A stretch of 64,000 bases of DNA from contig JAFQJL010000025.1 of the NCBI GenBank assembly GCA_017414965.1, forward strand, positions 62,001 through 126,000, written 5' to 3'. Positions 35,540 to 44,657 of the stretch are shown here, one piece after another (position 1 is the first letter of the stretch; each line of letters begins with the position of its first letter). This DNA is from Clostridia bacterium. GTDB lineage: Bacteria; Bacillota; Clostridia; Oscillospirales; Acutalibacteraceae. The notes beneath the pieces were generated by a model. It was not told the DNA's origin. It searched no databases and saw only the letters and a list, made by a program, of their open reading frames with translations. A program made the translations under genes and the position numbers.

Positions 35540-36102
35540 TTCTCCGCCCTCCTTTGCGCAATCAGGGTGGCGGCCAAACCAAACGCGGCACAACCCAAGA
35601 TAATCCACACCACGTTAATCCCCGTAAACGCCGACAGTGCAAACGCGGCCACCATGACCACGTACGACCACGCGTGCTTCGGGCATTTTTTGTACATCGT
35701 CCACAGCGATTTGACGATCAACGCCAGCATACCGGCACGGATGCCGTTAAAGGCATACTGCACGTAGAGGTTTTGCTGGAACGCCGTCAACACCGTGGCA
35801 ATGATCGAAATGACCACAAAAGACGGCAGTATCACACCAAAGGTGGCCGCAAACGCGCCCCAAAAACCGGCAGTCTGATAGCCGATAAAGGTCGCCGAGT
35901 TGATGGCAATCGGACCGGGAGTGGACTCCGCAATCGCCAAAATATCCATAATATCCTGTTCGGTCACCCATTTCCGGCGCTCCACCGTTTCGTGCTGAAT
36001 CAGCGGGAGCATCGCCAGTCCGCCGCCAAAAGTAAATCCGCCGATCTTGGCGAAGGTCACAAACAACTGAAAAATCGTTTTCAGATCGCGTCGCTTTTCC
36101 AT
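35536..36102 (-). CDS. Chromate transporter family protein, subunit 1
   Basis: 188 aa half-size CHR transporter with FAKIGGFTFGGGLAMLPLI and ESTPGPIAINSATFIGY, the same motifs as its neighbour. The two probably form a heterodimer in the membrane. AAAGGAACGCAGG precedes the ATG at 36102. Substrate specificity cannot be read from the sequence; no chromate reductase is nearby. Confidence 0.9.
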   Translation of the reverse strand: MEKRRDLKTIFQLFVTFAKIGGFTFGGGLAMLPLIQHETVERRKWVTEQDIMDILAIAESTPGPIAINSATFIGYQTAGFWGAFAATFGVILPSFVVISIIATVLTAFQQNLYVQYAFNGIRAGMLALIVKSLWTMYKKCPKHAWSYVVMVAAFALSAFTGINVVWIILGCAAFGLAATLIAQRRAEK

Positions 36103-36174
36103 ACCTGCGTTCCTTTCGTTTGATTTCAACTCATTGTACCACAACCGCACGAAACACGCAACGGTTTTATAAGA

Positions 36175-36208
36175 AAAATCCCGTGGTGTAATACACCACG
36201 GGATTTTG
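36175..36208. terminator. Terminator of rhaBA
   Basis: Stem AAAATCCCGTGGTGTA with its complement, nearly loopless, T-rich on the minus strand after rhaA. Confidence 0.85.
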
Positions 36209-36219
36209 TTATACGGAAA

Positions 36220-37479
36220 TTACACGCGCTTGGAGAGAACCTCGGCCTCGTATTTCTCGATCTCCGGGAACCACTCACCATCCAGCGGCGCACCGCAGAT
36301 GCGGCAGTACTCATCCCAGATATCGCCAAACGGCATGGTCTTTTCTTCTTCCAGCATCACCATCAGCTTGGAGAAGTTGCCCTCATCCTGCAGCTTCTTC
36401 AGCTCGGCGTTCGGCTCCAGAAGCGCAAACAGCAGCGCCTTTTGCAGGTTACGGAAACCGGTCACCCACGCCGACACGCGGTTGATGGACGCATCGAAGT
36501 AATCCAACGCGATAAAGACCTTATCCAAACCGTCGCAACGGACGATCTCCTTGCACAGTTCCTTGGTCTCGTCGTCAAACAGCACAACGTGGTCGGAGTC
36601 CCAGCGGACGCCACGGGTGACGTGCAGAGCCATCTTCTTATCGTAGGTCAGGATCGCGGCGATCTTATCCGAAACCACTTCGGTCGGATGATAGTGGCCG
36701 TTATCCATCAAGCTGATGCAATCGTCGCGGGAAGCGGCATATTTGAGGCACCACTCCGCCGAACCGACGGTGTAGCTCTCCACGCCAATACCGAACACCT
36801 TCGACTCGGCGCACGGATACACCATATCCTTGTCGAACTTCTCCGACAGCATCTCGTCAAACGATTGCTTGTAGCGCATACGCGGCCCCAAGCGATCGGC
36901 CGGCACGTCCTTGTAGCCGTCGCCGGTCCAGATGTTCATCACGCAGGGCTGACCGAGCTGCTCGGCCATATACTGCGAGATGCGGACGCACGCCTTGCCG
37001 TGCTCCACCCAGAACTTACGGGTTTCCTCGTTCGGGCTGGACAGCGTCAGCGGATCGCATTTCGGATGGCTGAAGAAGGTCGGGTTGAAATCGCAACCCA
37101 TGCCACGCTCTTTGCAGAAGTCGATCCATTTCTGGAAGTGCTTCGGCTCCAGCTTATCGCGGTCGACCCAGCCGCCGTTCTCCTCGTCAAAAATCGCGTA
37201 GCACGCGTGCACGTTCATCTTGACCTGACCCGGCACCAGCGAGATCACCTTATCGATATCCGCCATCAATTCCTCCGGCGTGCGCGCACGACCCGGATAG
37301 TTACCGGTGGTCTGGATACCGCCGGTCAAGGCCTTGTTGGGATCGCTGTCAAAGCCGCGGACGTCGTCGCCCTGCCAGCAGTGCAGCGCAACCGGAACGG
37401 TCTTCAGCTTAGCGATCGCGGCGTCAACGTCGACACCGAGCTTGGCATACTTGGCTTTTGCTTCATCAAAACGACTCAT
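36220..37479 (-). CDS. rhaA: L-rhamnose isomerase
   Basis: 419 aa, normal length. Converts L-rhamnose to L-rhamnulose. The conserved start HCWQGDDVRGFDSDP, the metal-binding WTGDGYKD and MDNGHYHPTE motifs, and DSDHVV are present. It follows rhamnulokinase by one base, forming rhaBA; the aldolase rhaD and a rhamnose transporter are not in the window. Rhamnose is a plausible monomer of the plant or bacterial glycans this organism uses. Confidence 0.97.
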   Translation of the reverse strand: MSRFDEAKAKYAKLGVDVDAAIAKLKTVPVALHCWQGDDVRGFDSDPNKALTGGIQTTGNYPGRARTPEELMADIDKVISLVPGQVKMNVHACYAIFDEENGGWVDRDKLEPKHFQKWIDFCKERGMGCDFNPTFFSHPKCDPLTLSSPNEETRKFWVEHGKACVRISQYMAEQLGQPCVMNIWTGDGYKDVPADRLGPRMRYKQSFDEMLSEKFDKDMVYPCAESKVFGIGVESYTVGSAEWCLKYAASRDDCISLMDNGHYHPTEVVSDKIAAILTYDKKMALHVTRGVRWDSDHVVLFDDETKELCKEIVRCDGLDKVFIALDYFDASINRVSAWVTGFRNLQKALLFALLEPNAELKKLQDEGNFSKLMVMLEEEKTMPFGDIWDEYCRICGAPLDGEWFPEIEKYEAEVLSKRV

Positions 37480-37480
37480 T

Positions 37481-38851
37481 TCAGTTTACCTCCTTAATTT
37501 CAAAAGACCGACGCACCAGCTCGCGGCAGGTGGTAAGGTCCCAATGTTGATCGTACATGATCTGCGAGAGCAAGTTGCCGGTGGCAGTGCCCTCTTTCAG
37601 ACCGGTGAACACCTTGCGTCCGCTGACCGTGCCGGCCAGACGGTTTAAGTACTTATCGGCGCTGCCGCCGCCCACGATCTGGATGCAGTTGATCTTTTTG
37701 CCGGTCAGGCGCTCCAGCTCGTTGGCCGCATTCTTATACGAAGTCGCCAGCGACAGATACACGCACGCCAGCACGTCTCCGAGCGGCAGATCCGGCTTGC
37801 CGAGCACTTCGCGAATCGCCTGGATCATATTCTCCGGCGCCACAGAAGCCGGATGGTTGCAATCCACCAGCTCGGTGAAATCGCTCGCCATCGCCATTTC
37901 CATCATCTCATCGTAGGTGTATTTCTTATCCAGATTCTTGCGAATGTTCTGGAACAGCCACATACCCATAATGTTCTTGAGGAAGCGGAAGCGATACTCC
38001 ACGCCGCCTTCGTTGGTGAAGTTGCAGGCCAGTGCCTCCTCGGTGGTGACCGCCACCGGATTTTCCACACCCACCAGACTCCACGTGCCGGAGGAGATAT
38101 ACATACTGTCATCGGTCAACGGAATGGCCGCCACCGCCGACGCGGTATCGTGGCTCGGCGCACAGATCACCGTGGCGTTAAAGCCGACCTCCTGCTGAAT
38201 CGCCTCCGAGAACTCCCCGATCGGCGTACCCGGCACCGACAGTGGCAGGAAGATGGACGGGTCGATGCCCAGCGTCTCCAACACTTCCGTATCCCACTGC
38301 TTGGTCTCGGCATTGACCAGACCGCCGGTGGTGGCGTTGGTATACTCGTTGGCCATCTTACCGGTCAGACGCCAGGAGAGATACTCCGGCATCATCAGGA
38401 AATGACGCGCCTTTTCGAGCTTGCCGCTCTGTTTATCGCACCAAAGCTGGTAAATCGTATTAAAATTATTGCGCGCGATGCCGATCTTGGCATACAGCTC
38501 CTTTGCCGGAATGATCTGATCGATCTGCTCCGGCACACCGTCGGTACGGCTATCGCGATCGCCGACAACCGGCAGAATTTCTTTCTCGTTTTCGTCGAGC
38601 AACACGTAGTCAACACCCCACGTGTCGATCGCCACCGTTTTCGGCAACTTGCCGATCTCCTTGCAACGACGGATGCCGGCGATCACTTCCTCCGCCAACC
38701 GATCGTGCTCCCACGTGAGCTGACCGCCCTCGGTGTTCAAGCGGTTCTCAAAACGATACACTTCTTCCAGATGCAGCTTGTCATTCTCAATGTATCCGAG
38801 AATGTGGCGGCCGCTGGATGCGCCGATGTCCACTGCCAAATAATAGGTCAT
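37481..38851 (-). CDS. rhaB: Rhamnulokinase
   Basis: 456 aa FGGY-family sugar kinase that phosphorylates L-rhamnulose. The ATP-binding AVDIGASSGRHILG, the PSHDTASAVAAIP loop with catalytic aspartate and the C-terminal IVGGGSADKYLNRL are intact. AGGAAGGAGAG before ATG 38851 decides the start over an upstream in-frame codon. The promoter TTGCAA, 17 bases, TATAAT lies 50 bases upstream. Confidence 0.96.
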   Translation of the reverse strand: MTYYLAVDIGASSGRHILGYIENDKLHLEEVYRFENRLNTEGGQLTWEHDRLAEEVIAGIRRCKEIGKLPKTVAIDTWGVDYVLLDENEKEILPVVGDRDSRTDGVPEQIDQIIPAKELYAKIGIARNNFNTIYQLWCDKQSGKLEKARHFLMMPEYLSWRLTGKMANEYTNATTGGLVNAETKQWDTEVLETLGIDPSIFLPLSVPGTPIGEFSEAIQQEVGFNATVICAPSHDTASAVAAIPLTDDSMYISSGTWSLVGVENPVAVTTEEALACNFTNEGGVEYRFRFLKNIMGMWLFQNIRKNLDKKYTYDEMMEMAMASDFTELVDCNHPASVAPENMIQAIREVLGKPDLPLGDVLACVYLSLATSYKNAANELERLTGKKINCIQIVGGGSADKYLNRLAGTVSGRKVFTGLKEGTATGNLLSQIMYDQHWDLTTCRELVRRSFEIKEVN

Positions 38852-38900
38852 GGAACTCTCCTTCCTGCCAAGCATTTCGCCGGGCACTATACTTAATTTT

Positions 38901-38929
38901 ATTATAAAAGATTATCCCTTATATTGCAA
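38901..38929 (-). promoter_or_regulatory. Promoter of rhaBA
   Basis: Minus-strand TTGCAA (38929-38924), 17-base spacer, TATAAT (38906-38901). The sequence from the -10 on (TATAATAAAATTAA) is identical to that of the GH20 promoter at 43010. Confidence 0.7.
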
Positions 38930-38977
38930 GGACTTTTTGGATATTTTTGTGCTTTTTTCATACATATCCCCATAGAA

Positions 38978-39007
38978 AACGCCCTCTGCTTTACAGGCAG
39001 AGGGCGC
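38978..39007 (-). terminator. Terminator of OPT-PqqD operon
   Basis: 10-bp stem CGCCCTCTGC/GCAGAGGGCG (38980-38989 and 38997-39006), minus-strand TTTT following. Confidence 0.8.
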
Positions 39008-39011
39008 CGGA

Positions 39012-39377
39012 TTATTCAGGGGTTACCCATTCGATAAAGTGATAACTGTCCAGTATCTGGAAATAGCGGGCCAGCCGTTCGTACAACGGATGCGCCGCCT
39101 CGCCGAACTCGGCGTCTACCAGCTTGCCGATCTCGGTAATGGTCTTTTCACCGTCCAACAACGGCCACACAAAACTGCCGGTCTTATCCAGATCCACACG
39201 CGTGACCTTGGGGCGATCAAACAGTTTTTGCGCCAGTCGGTTGGCCCAACCGGTATTCTCGATCAGCAGCGTCACCGTGCCGTCCTCAGCGGTCTCCCAT
39301 TGGATCGCCGCCGGACGCGACGGAATACGCGCCAGATAGTTTTCAGGGATGATAATCGGCTTCTTTTTCTTACTCAT
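39012..39377 (-). CDS. PqqD-family protein
   Basis: 121 aa. The winged-helix PqqD pattern is visible: VDLDKTGSFVWPLLDGEKTITEIGKLV, then FGEAAHPLYERLARYFQIL. PqqD-like proteins usually bind a precursor peptide and hand it to a radical SAM enzyme. No such enzyme or precursor is near; instead the gene overlaps the OPT peptide transporter gene by eight bases, so it is translated with it. It may chaperone a peptide for transport (inference). Confidence 0.85.
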   Translation of the reverse strand: MSKKKKPIIIPENYLARIPSRPAAIQWETAEDGTVTLLIENTGWANRLAQKLFDRPKVTRVDLDKTGSFVWPLLDGEKTITEIGKLVDAEFGEAAHPLYERLARYFQILDSYHFIEWVTPE

Positions 39378-41295
39378 CCGATTTCTTCTCTTTCTTCCAC
39401 AGGCTGAACTTCAACAGCGACAGAATGACCAGCGCAAACACGACCAAGCTGCCGATATTGGATGCCCACGGCGGCAGATTCAGCACGCCGGACAGATCCA
39501 GCATCGCACCGACGTTAAACACCGCCAGCACCGCCAGCAGAATGCCGACCAAGCCTTCACCGGCAATCATACCGGAGCAGAACAGAATGCCGTTGCTGAT
39601 GATGGTCTTTTTCTTTTCGCTTTCTTTCATCCGATCAAAGAACATACGCACCAAGCCGCCCACCATAATGCAAGCGTTGAGCTGCACCGGCAGATACACG
39701 CCGATCGCAAACGGCAAAACCGGAATGCCCACGATCTCCACCACGACCGCAATGATCGCACCGATAAAGATCAGGCCCCACGGCAGATTGCCGCCCATAA
39801 TGCCTTCGATAACCATCTTCATCAGCGTCGCCTGCGGAGCCGCCAACTCGTCGGTGCCGAAGCCCCACGCGCTGTCCAGCAGATACAGCGTCGCGCCGAT
39901 AGCCAACGCCGCGGCGACCACGCCAATGATCTCGCCGATCTGCTGCTTCTTCGGCGTAGCACCCAGCAGATAACCGGTCTTTAGATCCTGCGAGGTGTCG
40001 CCGGCAATGGCCGCGACAATGCAGATGATCGAGCCGATAGCGATCGCCGCCTGCATACCGGCAGCGCCGGCCTCGCCCGTCAGCTTCAGGATCAGCGTAG
40101 CGATCAACAGCGTCGCGATCGCCATACCGGAGACCGGGTTGTTACTGCTGCCGACCAAGCCAACCATACGCGACGACACGGTCGCAAAGAAGAAGCCGAA
40201 GATCACCACGATGATCGCACCGACCAGCGATACCGGAATCGCCGGTACCAGCCACACCGCCAGCGTCAACACCAAAATGGCGATCAACACGATTTTCACG
40301 TTGATATCCTGCTCGGTACGCGCCACGCTGGCCGAGCCGCCGATGCCGCTAAAGCCTTTCAGCGCATCGCGGAAAGTCCGCACGATCAGCGGCAACGATT
40401 TGATCAAGCTGATAATACCACCGGCCGCCAGTGCACCGGCGCCGATATAGCGCACATAACTGCCCCAGATACCGCCGGCTCCGTCCGCGGCGAAGATCTC
40501 GCCGATGGTGCGGGTGCTTTCGGGATACAGCACCAGATTGCTGCCGAAAATGACGATGATCGGAATCAACACACACCAGCTGAGCACGCCGCCGGCAAAC
40601 ATATACGACGCAATGCGCGGTCCACAAATGTATCCGACGCTCATCACCGCCGGATAGATCTGTGTGCCGATCGCACCGGGATAGGTCTTGGCGGTGCCTT
40701 CCAGCGAAACCTCGCCCGGCACCAGCTTCAAGCCGTCAACGATAAACTTAAACGCCGCCGCAAAGCCCATACCGGCAAACACGGTAGACGCGTTCGCGCC
40801 GCCCTTTTCACCGGCTAACAGCACTTCGGCACACGCCTGTCCCTCCGGATACGGCAAAACACCGTGCTCCTTTACAATCAGAGCGTTGCGAAGCGGCACC
40901 ATAAAGAATACGCCGAGCAGACCGCCGATCAACGCAATCAGCGTGATCTCCAACAGATCCGGCTTGTCCATCTTGCCTTCGGCCGCCCACAAGAACAGCG
41001 CCGGCAACGTAAAGATCGCACCCGCCGCCAGCGATTCGCCCGCCGAGCCAATCGTCTGCACCACGTTGCTCTCCAAAATGGAGTTTTTCCGCATAATCAC
41101 GCGGATAACACCCATGGCAATAACCGCCGCCGGAATGGACGCCGACACGGTCATACCCACGCGCAGGCCCAAATAAGCGTTGGCCGCACCGAATATCACC
41201 GCCAACAAAATACCCATAATGACCGACGTCACCGTCAGTTCGGGCGTGATCTTATTGGCAGGAATATATGGCTGGAATTCCTTTTTCTCTTCCAT
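39370..41295 (-). CDS. OPT-family oligopeptide transporter
   Basis: 641 aa with about sixteen hydrophobic helices. The opening ELTVTSVIMGILLAVIFGAANAYLGLRVGMT and LPYPEGQACAEVL are family signatures; VGSSNNPVSGM and GDTSQDLKTGYLLGATP are also conserved. OPT proteins take up peptides or metal-chelate complexes with the proton gradient. Promoter TTGACG, 17 bases, TAAAAT lies 60 bases upstream. The downstream PqqD-like gene overlaps its end. Confidence 0.94.
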   Translation of the reverse strand: MEEKKEFQPYIPANKITPELTVTSVIMGILLAVIFGAANAYLGLRVGMTVSASIPAAVIAMGVIRVIMRKNSILESNVVQTIGSAGESLAAGAIFTLPALFLWAAEGKMDKPDLLEITLIALIGGLLGVFFMVPLRNALIVKEHGVLPYPEGQACAEVLLAGEKGGANASTVFAGMGFAAAFKFIVDGLKLVPGEVSLEGTAKTYPGAIGTQIYPAVMSVGYICGPRIASYMFAGGVLSWCVLIPIIVIFGSNLVLYPESTRTIGEIFAADGAGGIWGSYVRYIGAGALAAGGIISLIKSLPLIVRTFRDALKGFSGIGGSASVARTEQDINVKIVLIAILVLTLAVWLVPAIPVSLVGAIIVVIFGFFFATVSSRMVGLVGSSNNPVSGMAIATLLIATLILKLTGEAGAAGMQAAIAIGSIICIVAAIAGDTSQDLKTGYLLGATPKKQQIGEIIGVVAAALAIGATLYLLDSAWGFGTDELAAPQATLMKMVIEGIMGGNLPWGLIFIGAIIAVVVEIVGIPVLPFAIGVYLPVQLNACIMVGGLVRMFFDRMKESEKKKTIISNGILFCSGMIAGEGLVGILLAVLAVFNVGAMLDLSGVLNLPPWASNIGSLVVFALVILSLLKFSLWKKEKKSDE

Positions 41296-41354
41296 CTCAT
41301 TCCTCTTTCCGGTCGATTTTTCCCAATCAACCTTGACTATTTACAGATGTAGTC

Positions 41355-41383
41355 ATTTTAACATATTTTCGCCCTTTCGTCAA
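41355..41383 (-). promoter_or_regulatory. Promoter of the OPT gene
   Basis: Minus-strand TTGACG (41383-41378), 17-base spacer, TAAAAT (41360-41355). Confidence 0.7.
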
Positions 41384-41387
41384 GCAA

Positions 41388-42983
41388 TTAGCATGGCGAA
41401 ATAATTTGTTGCCAGAGATGGTACATCGTGGTTTCCCCGTCGGTTTTTTCCAGCAACCGAAGCGGTTCTGCCTCCAGCTCGTCGATGGCCGACAGTTCGC
41501 CGCAGAGATACGCCCGCAAGCGTGCCGCACAGCCTTTCAGCCGTTGCAGCAACGCACCAAAGCGCGCCTCCTGAATTTCAAAGCCGAAGCCCTTATTTTC
41601 CGTATACCACATACGCTCGACCGCCGCATACAAGCTCTCCACGCGCGCGATCAGCGTCGGGATCTCCTGCGTTGCGATCGCTTCCAGCGAAGCGCGGTCA
41701 TCGGCCGCATACGCCGTGCGAATGCGGATGCCGAGATCCGCTTTTATGCTCAATGCCGCACACAGCTTCTGTATCACGTCAAACACGTAATCGTACGGGC
41801 GACCGTTGATGGACGAGGCGATCCGTTCGGCCAACGCCGCATACTGCTCCGCCGCGTGAGGCGGCGTATTCTTATCCAGCAACCCGATAAACGGATCGTT
41901 ATACAGCAAATATTTGGCCGGATTTTTGCGTTCGGTCGGCGGATCGGCAATCTCGTTGGCCGCCCCCAACGCCATAAATTCATCAAAGGTGTAGCCGGTA
42001 TACGCTTCAAACCGCGCGGCGATATCCGCACGATCGAAGTTTCCCTTGGCAAACTGCGCCGCCGCAAAGATCGCCGGAAGCACCGACCAGAACGAGCATT
42101 CCTTGCCGTCGTCACCCCACAGCGTAAACATCACCGTGTCCACGTCATGCTCGTGCACGCTGCGCATCGCCGCTTCGCTCCCCGCCAGCGAGAATTCCGA
42201 GCACGGCACAAATCCGACCCATGTCCAAATCCCACCGGCAAATGCCGTTTTATTCGGGAACTTGGCGTAGGCATCCAGTTGCGTATCGTACCGTTTTTTG
42301 TCTGCCGAATAGTAATCCCAATAAACCAGTTCGATTCCCTCCGGCACGCCGTCGATCGTCTCCTGCGGGATAATCGGATGCTCCGGATAGGGATCGCCTC
42401 CGTTATTCAGGCGCATAAACATATCCGCCCACATCATCGGTCGGAAGCCGTAACGATCGGCGATCTCCTTTACCCGACGGAGATGTTCCAGCATAATGTC
42501 GTTGCGATTTTGGAAGCCGTGCTGATCAAGATACTTGCCCAAGCCCACAAAATGCGCTTCATCCATACCGATGTGAATACGGCGGGACGAAAACGCCTTG
42601 GCGCACGCGGCGAACATTTTGTCGATCAGCTCGTACACCTTCTCATCGCCAATGAGCAAGATGTTGGTGCAATCAAAATACGGCTCGTAGCATTCAAACC
42701 GCGTCAAATGCTCAAAATGCGCCAGCGTTTGAATACACGGGATCAACTCGATGCCGATGCTTTGGCAATAAGCATCAATGTCCTGCAATTCCTCCACGGT
42801 ATACCGACCGCGCATATAACCGAAAAACGGCTCGTCCTCCACCTCGTAGGTGGTTTCGGTATATAACTGGAGCATATTGTACCCCATATCTGCCATCATT
42901 CTCGCAAATTCTTTCACCTTTTCCGGCTTCATCACGCCGTTGCGCGAACAATCCAGCATCAGTCCCAGCGTTTGGGGAGTCAT
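41388..42983 (-). CDS. GH20-family beta-hexosaminidase-like enzyme, cytosolic
   Basis: 531 aa. A TIM barrel with the GH20 motif RRIHIGMDEAHFVG (adjacent D-E acid pair) and the preceding MGYNMLQLYTETTYE; it lacks a signal peptide and the usual N-terminal GH20b domain, beginning directly with MTPQTLGLMLDCSRNGVMK. It probably removes N-acetylhexosamine from imported oligosaccharides. GGAGG nine bases upstream; promoter TTGCAA, 16 bases, TATAAT. Monocistronic. Confidence 0.9.
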   Translation of the reverse strand: MTPQTLGLMLDCSRNGVMKPEKVKEFARMMADMGYNMLQLYTETTYEVEDEPFFGYMRGRYTVEELQDIDAYCQSIGIELIPCIQTLAHFEHLTRFECYEPYFDCTNILLIGDEKVYELIDKMFAACAKAFSSRRIHIGMDEAHFVGLGKYLDQHGFQNRNDIMLEHLRRVKEIADRYGFRPMMWADMFMRLNNGGDPYPEHPIIPQETIDGVPEGIELVYWDYYSADKKRYDTQLDAYAKFPNKTAFAGGIWTWVGFVPCSEFSLAGSEAAMRSVHEHDVDTVMFTLWGDDGKECSFWSVLPAIFAAAQFAKGNFDRADIAARFEAYTGYTFDEFMALGAANEIADPPTERKNPAKYLLYNDPFIGLLDKNTPPHAAEQYAALAERIASSINGRPYDYVFDVIQKLCAALSIKADLGIRIRTAYAADDRASLEAIATQEIPTLIARVESLYAAVERMWYTENKGFGFEIQEARFGALLQRLKGCAARLRAYLCGELSAIDELEAEPLRLLEKTDGETTMYHLWQQIISPC

Positions 42984-43009
42984 ATCGATCGCCTCCTTTA
43001 TTTAATTTT

Positions 43010-43037
43010 ATTATAATAGAAGTCTTGCCGATTGCAA
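43010..43037 (-). promoter_or_regulatory. Promoter of the GH20 gene
   Basis: Minus-strand TTGCAA (43037-43032), 16-base spacer, TATAAT (43015-43010). Confidence 0.65.
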
Positions 43038-43052
43038 TGCTCTTTAAGAAAA

Positions 43053-43091
43053 AAACTCTTGCATTTTCAGACAATGCAAGAGTTTGTTTTT
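43053..43091 (-). terminator. Terminator of the liv operon
   Basis: 13-bp stem AAACTCTTGCATT and complement (43053-43065 and 43073-43085), T-rich on the minus strand. Confidence 0.88.
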
Positions 43092-43095
43092 TCTG

Positions 43096-43803
43096 TTAAC
43101 CGCCGAGGTAGGCTTTGCGGACGGCGTCGTTATGCAACAGCTCGTCACCGGTGCCGCTGATGACCACACGGCCGGTTTCCAGCACGTAGCCGCGGTGGGC
43201 AATCGACAGCGCCATCTGCGCATTCTGCTCAACCAGCAGGATGGTGGTACCGGCCTTGTTGAGCTGCTCGACGATCTCAAAGATCTGTTCCACCAAAATC
43301 GGTGCCAAGCCCATCGAGGGCTCATCCAGCATCAGCAAGCGCGGCTTGGACATCAGCGCACGACCCATCGCCAGCATCTGCTGTTCACCGCCAGACAGCG
43401 TACCCGCCGTCTGCTTGTAGCGCTCCTTGAGACGCGGGAATTGATCGTACACCATCGCCAACGAATCGGCGATCTCGCCGGCCGGACGCGTGTAGGCGCC
43501 CATTTCGAGGTTTTCCTCAACCGACAACTGCAGAAACACGCGGCGACCTTCGGGGCACAGCGCCAGACCGTCTTTCACGACCTTGTGCGCCGGCGTGCCG
43601 ACCAAGTGCTTGCCGTTAAATTCCACCGATCCCGCACGCGGATGCAGCAGACCGGCGACCGTGTTCAGCGTGGAGGATTTACCGGCGCCGTTAGCACCGA
43701 TCAGCGTGACGATCTCGCCCTCCTCTACGTCAAAGGATACGCCTTTGATCGCGTGGATACTGCCGTAATAAACGTGAATATCGTCAACCTTCAGCAAACT
43801 CAT
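43096..43803 (-). CDS. livF: Branched-chain amino acid ABC transporter ATP-binding protein LivF
   Basis: 235 aa ABC ATPase: Walker A GANGAGKSS, signature LSGGEQQ, Walker B LLMLDEPSMGL and H-loop. The short length and VYYGSIHAIKGVSF opening mark LivF, one of two ATPases of the HAAT importer for leucine, isoleucine and valine. Last gene of livHMGF, two bases after livG. Confidence 0.95.
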   Translation of the reverse strand: MSLLKVDDIHVYYGSIHAIKGVSFDVEEGEIVTLIGANGAGKSSTLNTVAGLLHPRAGSVEFNGKHLVGTPAHKVVKDGLALCPEGRRVFLQLSVEENLEMGAYTRPAGEIADSLAMVYDQFPRLKERYKQTAGTLSGGEQQMLAMGRALMSKPRLLMLDEPSMGLAPILVEQIFEIVEQLNKAGTTILLVEQNAQMALSIAHRGYVLETGRVVISGTGDELLHNDAVRKAYLGG

Positions 43804-43805
43804 CG

Positions 43806-44657
43806 TCAGCCCTCCTTCTGCTTGCCCAGATAGGCCTCAATGACCTCGGGGTTATTCTGAATCTCGCTCGGGGTGCCCTTGGCGATGATCTTGCCGAAGT
43901 TGAGCACCGCAATGCCTTCGCACAGGTTCATCACCAAGCTCATATCGTGCTCGATGAGCATCACGGCGATTTGGAACTCGTCGCGGATCTTGCGGATGTT
44001 TTCCATCAGATCGGCGGTTTCGGACGGGTTCATACCGGCCGCCGGTTCGTCCAGCAGCAACAGCTTCGGCTCGGTCGCGAGCGCGCGCACGATCTCCAAA
44101 CGGCGCTGCGCACCGTACGGCAGCGAGCCGGCCGGCACGTTTGCCAGATCCTGCATATCGAAGATGGAGAGCAGCTCCAGCGCGCGTTCGTGCGCTTTCT
44201 TCTCCTCTTTCCAATAAGCCGGCAGACGGAACACACCCTCAAAGGTGTTGTAGTTCATATGGTTGGACAAACCGATGCGGACGTTGTCCTCCACCGTCAG
44301 CTTATCAAACAGGCGGATGTTCTGGAACGTACGGGCAATACCGGCACGGTTGACCTGCACCGTGTTCATACCGTGGGTGGACTTGCCGTCGAGCATAATG
44401 GTACCGCGCGTCGGCTCGTACACTTTGGTAAGCAGGTTGAAAACGGTGGTCTTACCGGCACCGTTCGGGCCGATCAGACCGGCGATCTCGGTACGACCGA
44501 TGGCGATATTGAAATCGTCAACCGCCGTCAGACCGCCGAAATCGATGCCGAGGTGCGCCACTTCCAAAATCGGCGCATAGCCGATGTCGCGCTCCGGAAT
44601 TTTATTGGGGCTGGGAACTTCGACCAGCTTGGTTTCGGCTCTTTTCTCAAATGCCAT
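43806..44657 (-). CDS. livG: Branched-chain amino acid ABC transporter ATP-binding protein LivG
   Basis: 283 aa ABC ATPase: Walker A GPNGAGKTT, ARTFQNIRLF, Walker B LLLLDEPAAGMNP and IEHDMSLVM, all LivG hallmarks. The family signature is modified to LPYGAQRRLE, as is normal for LivG. A 30-residue N-terminal extension is slightly longer than usual. It overlaps livM by eleven bases. Confidence 0.95.
   Translation of the reverse strand: MAFEKRAETKLVEVPSPNKIPERDIGYAPILEVAHLGIDFGGLTAVDDFNIAIGRTEIAGLIGPNGAGKTTVFNLLTKVYEPTRGTIMLDGKSTHGMNTVQVNRAGIARTFQNIRLFDKLTVEDNVRIGLSNHMNYNTFEGVFRLPAYWKEEKKAHERALELLSIFDMQDLANVPAGSLPYGAQRRLEIVRALATEPKLLLLDEPAAGMNPSETADLMENIRKIRDEFQIAVMLIEHDMSLVMNLCEGIAVLNFGKIIAKGTPSEIQNNPEVIEAYLGKQKEG

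Noticed and set aside
43010..43091. A small RNA between the GH20 gene and livF
   Set aside because: The hairpin is fully explained as the livF terminator, and the remaining bases are the GH20 promoter.
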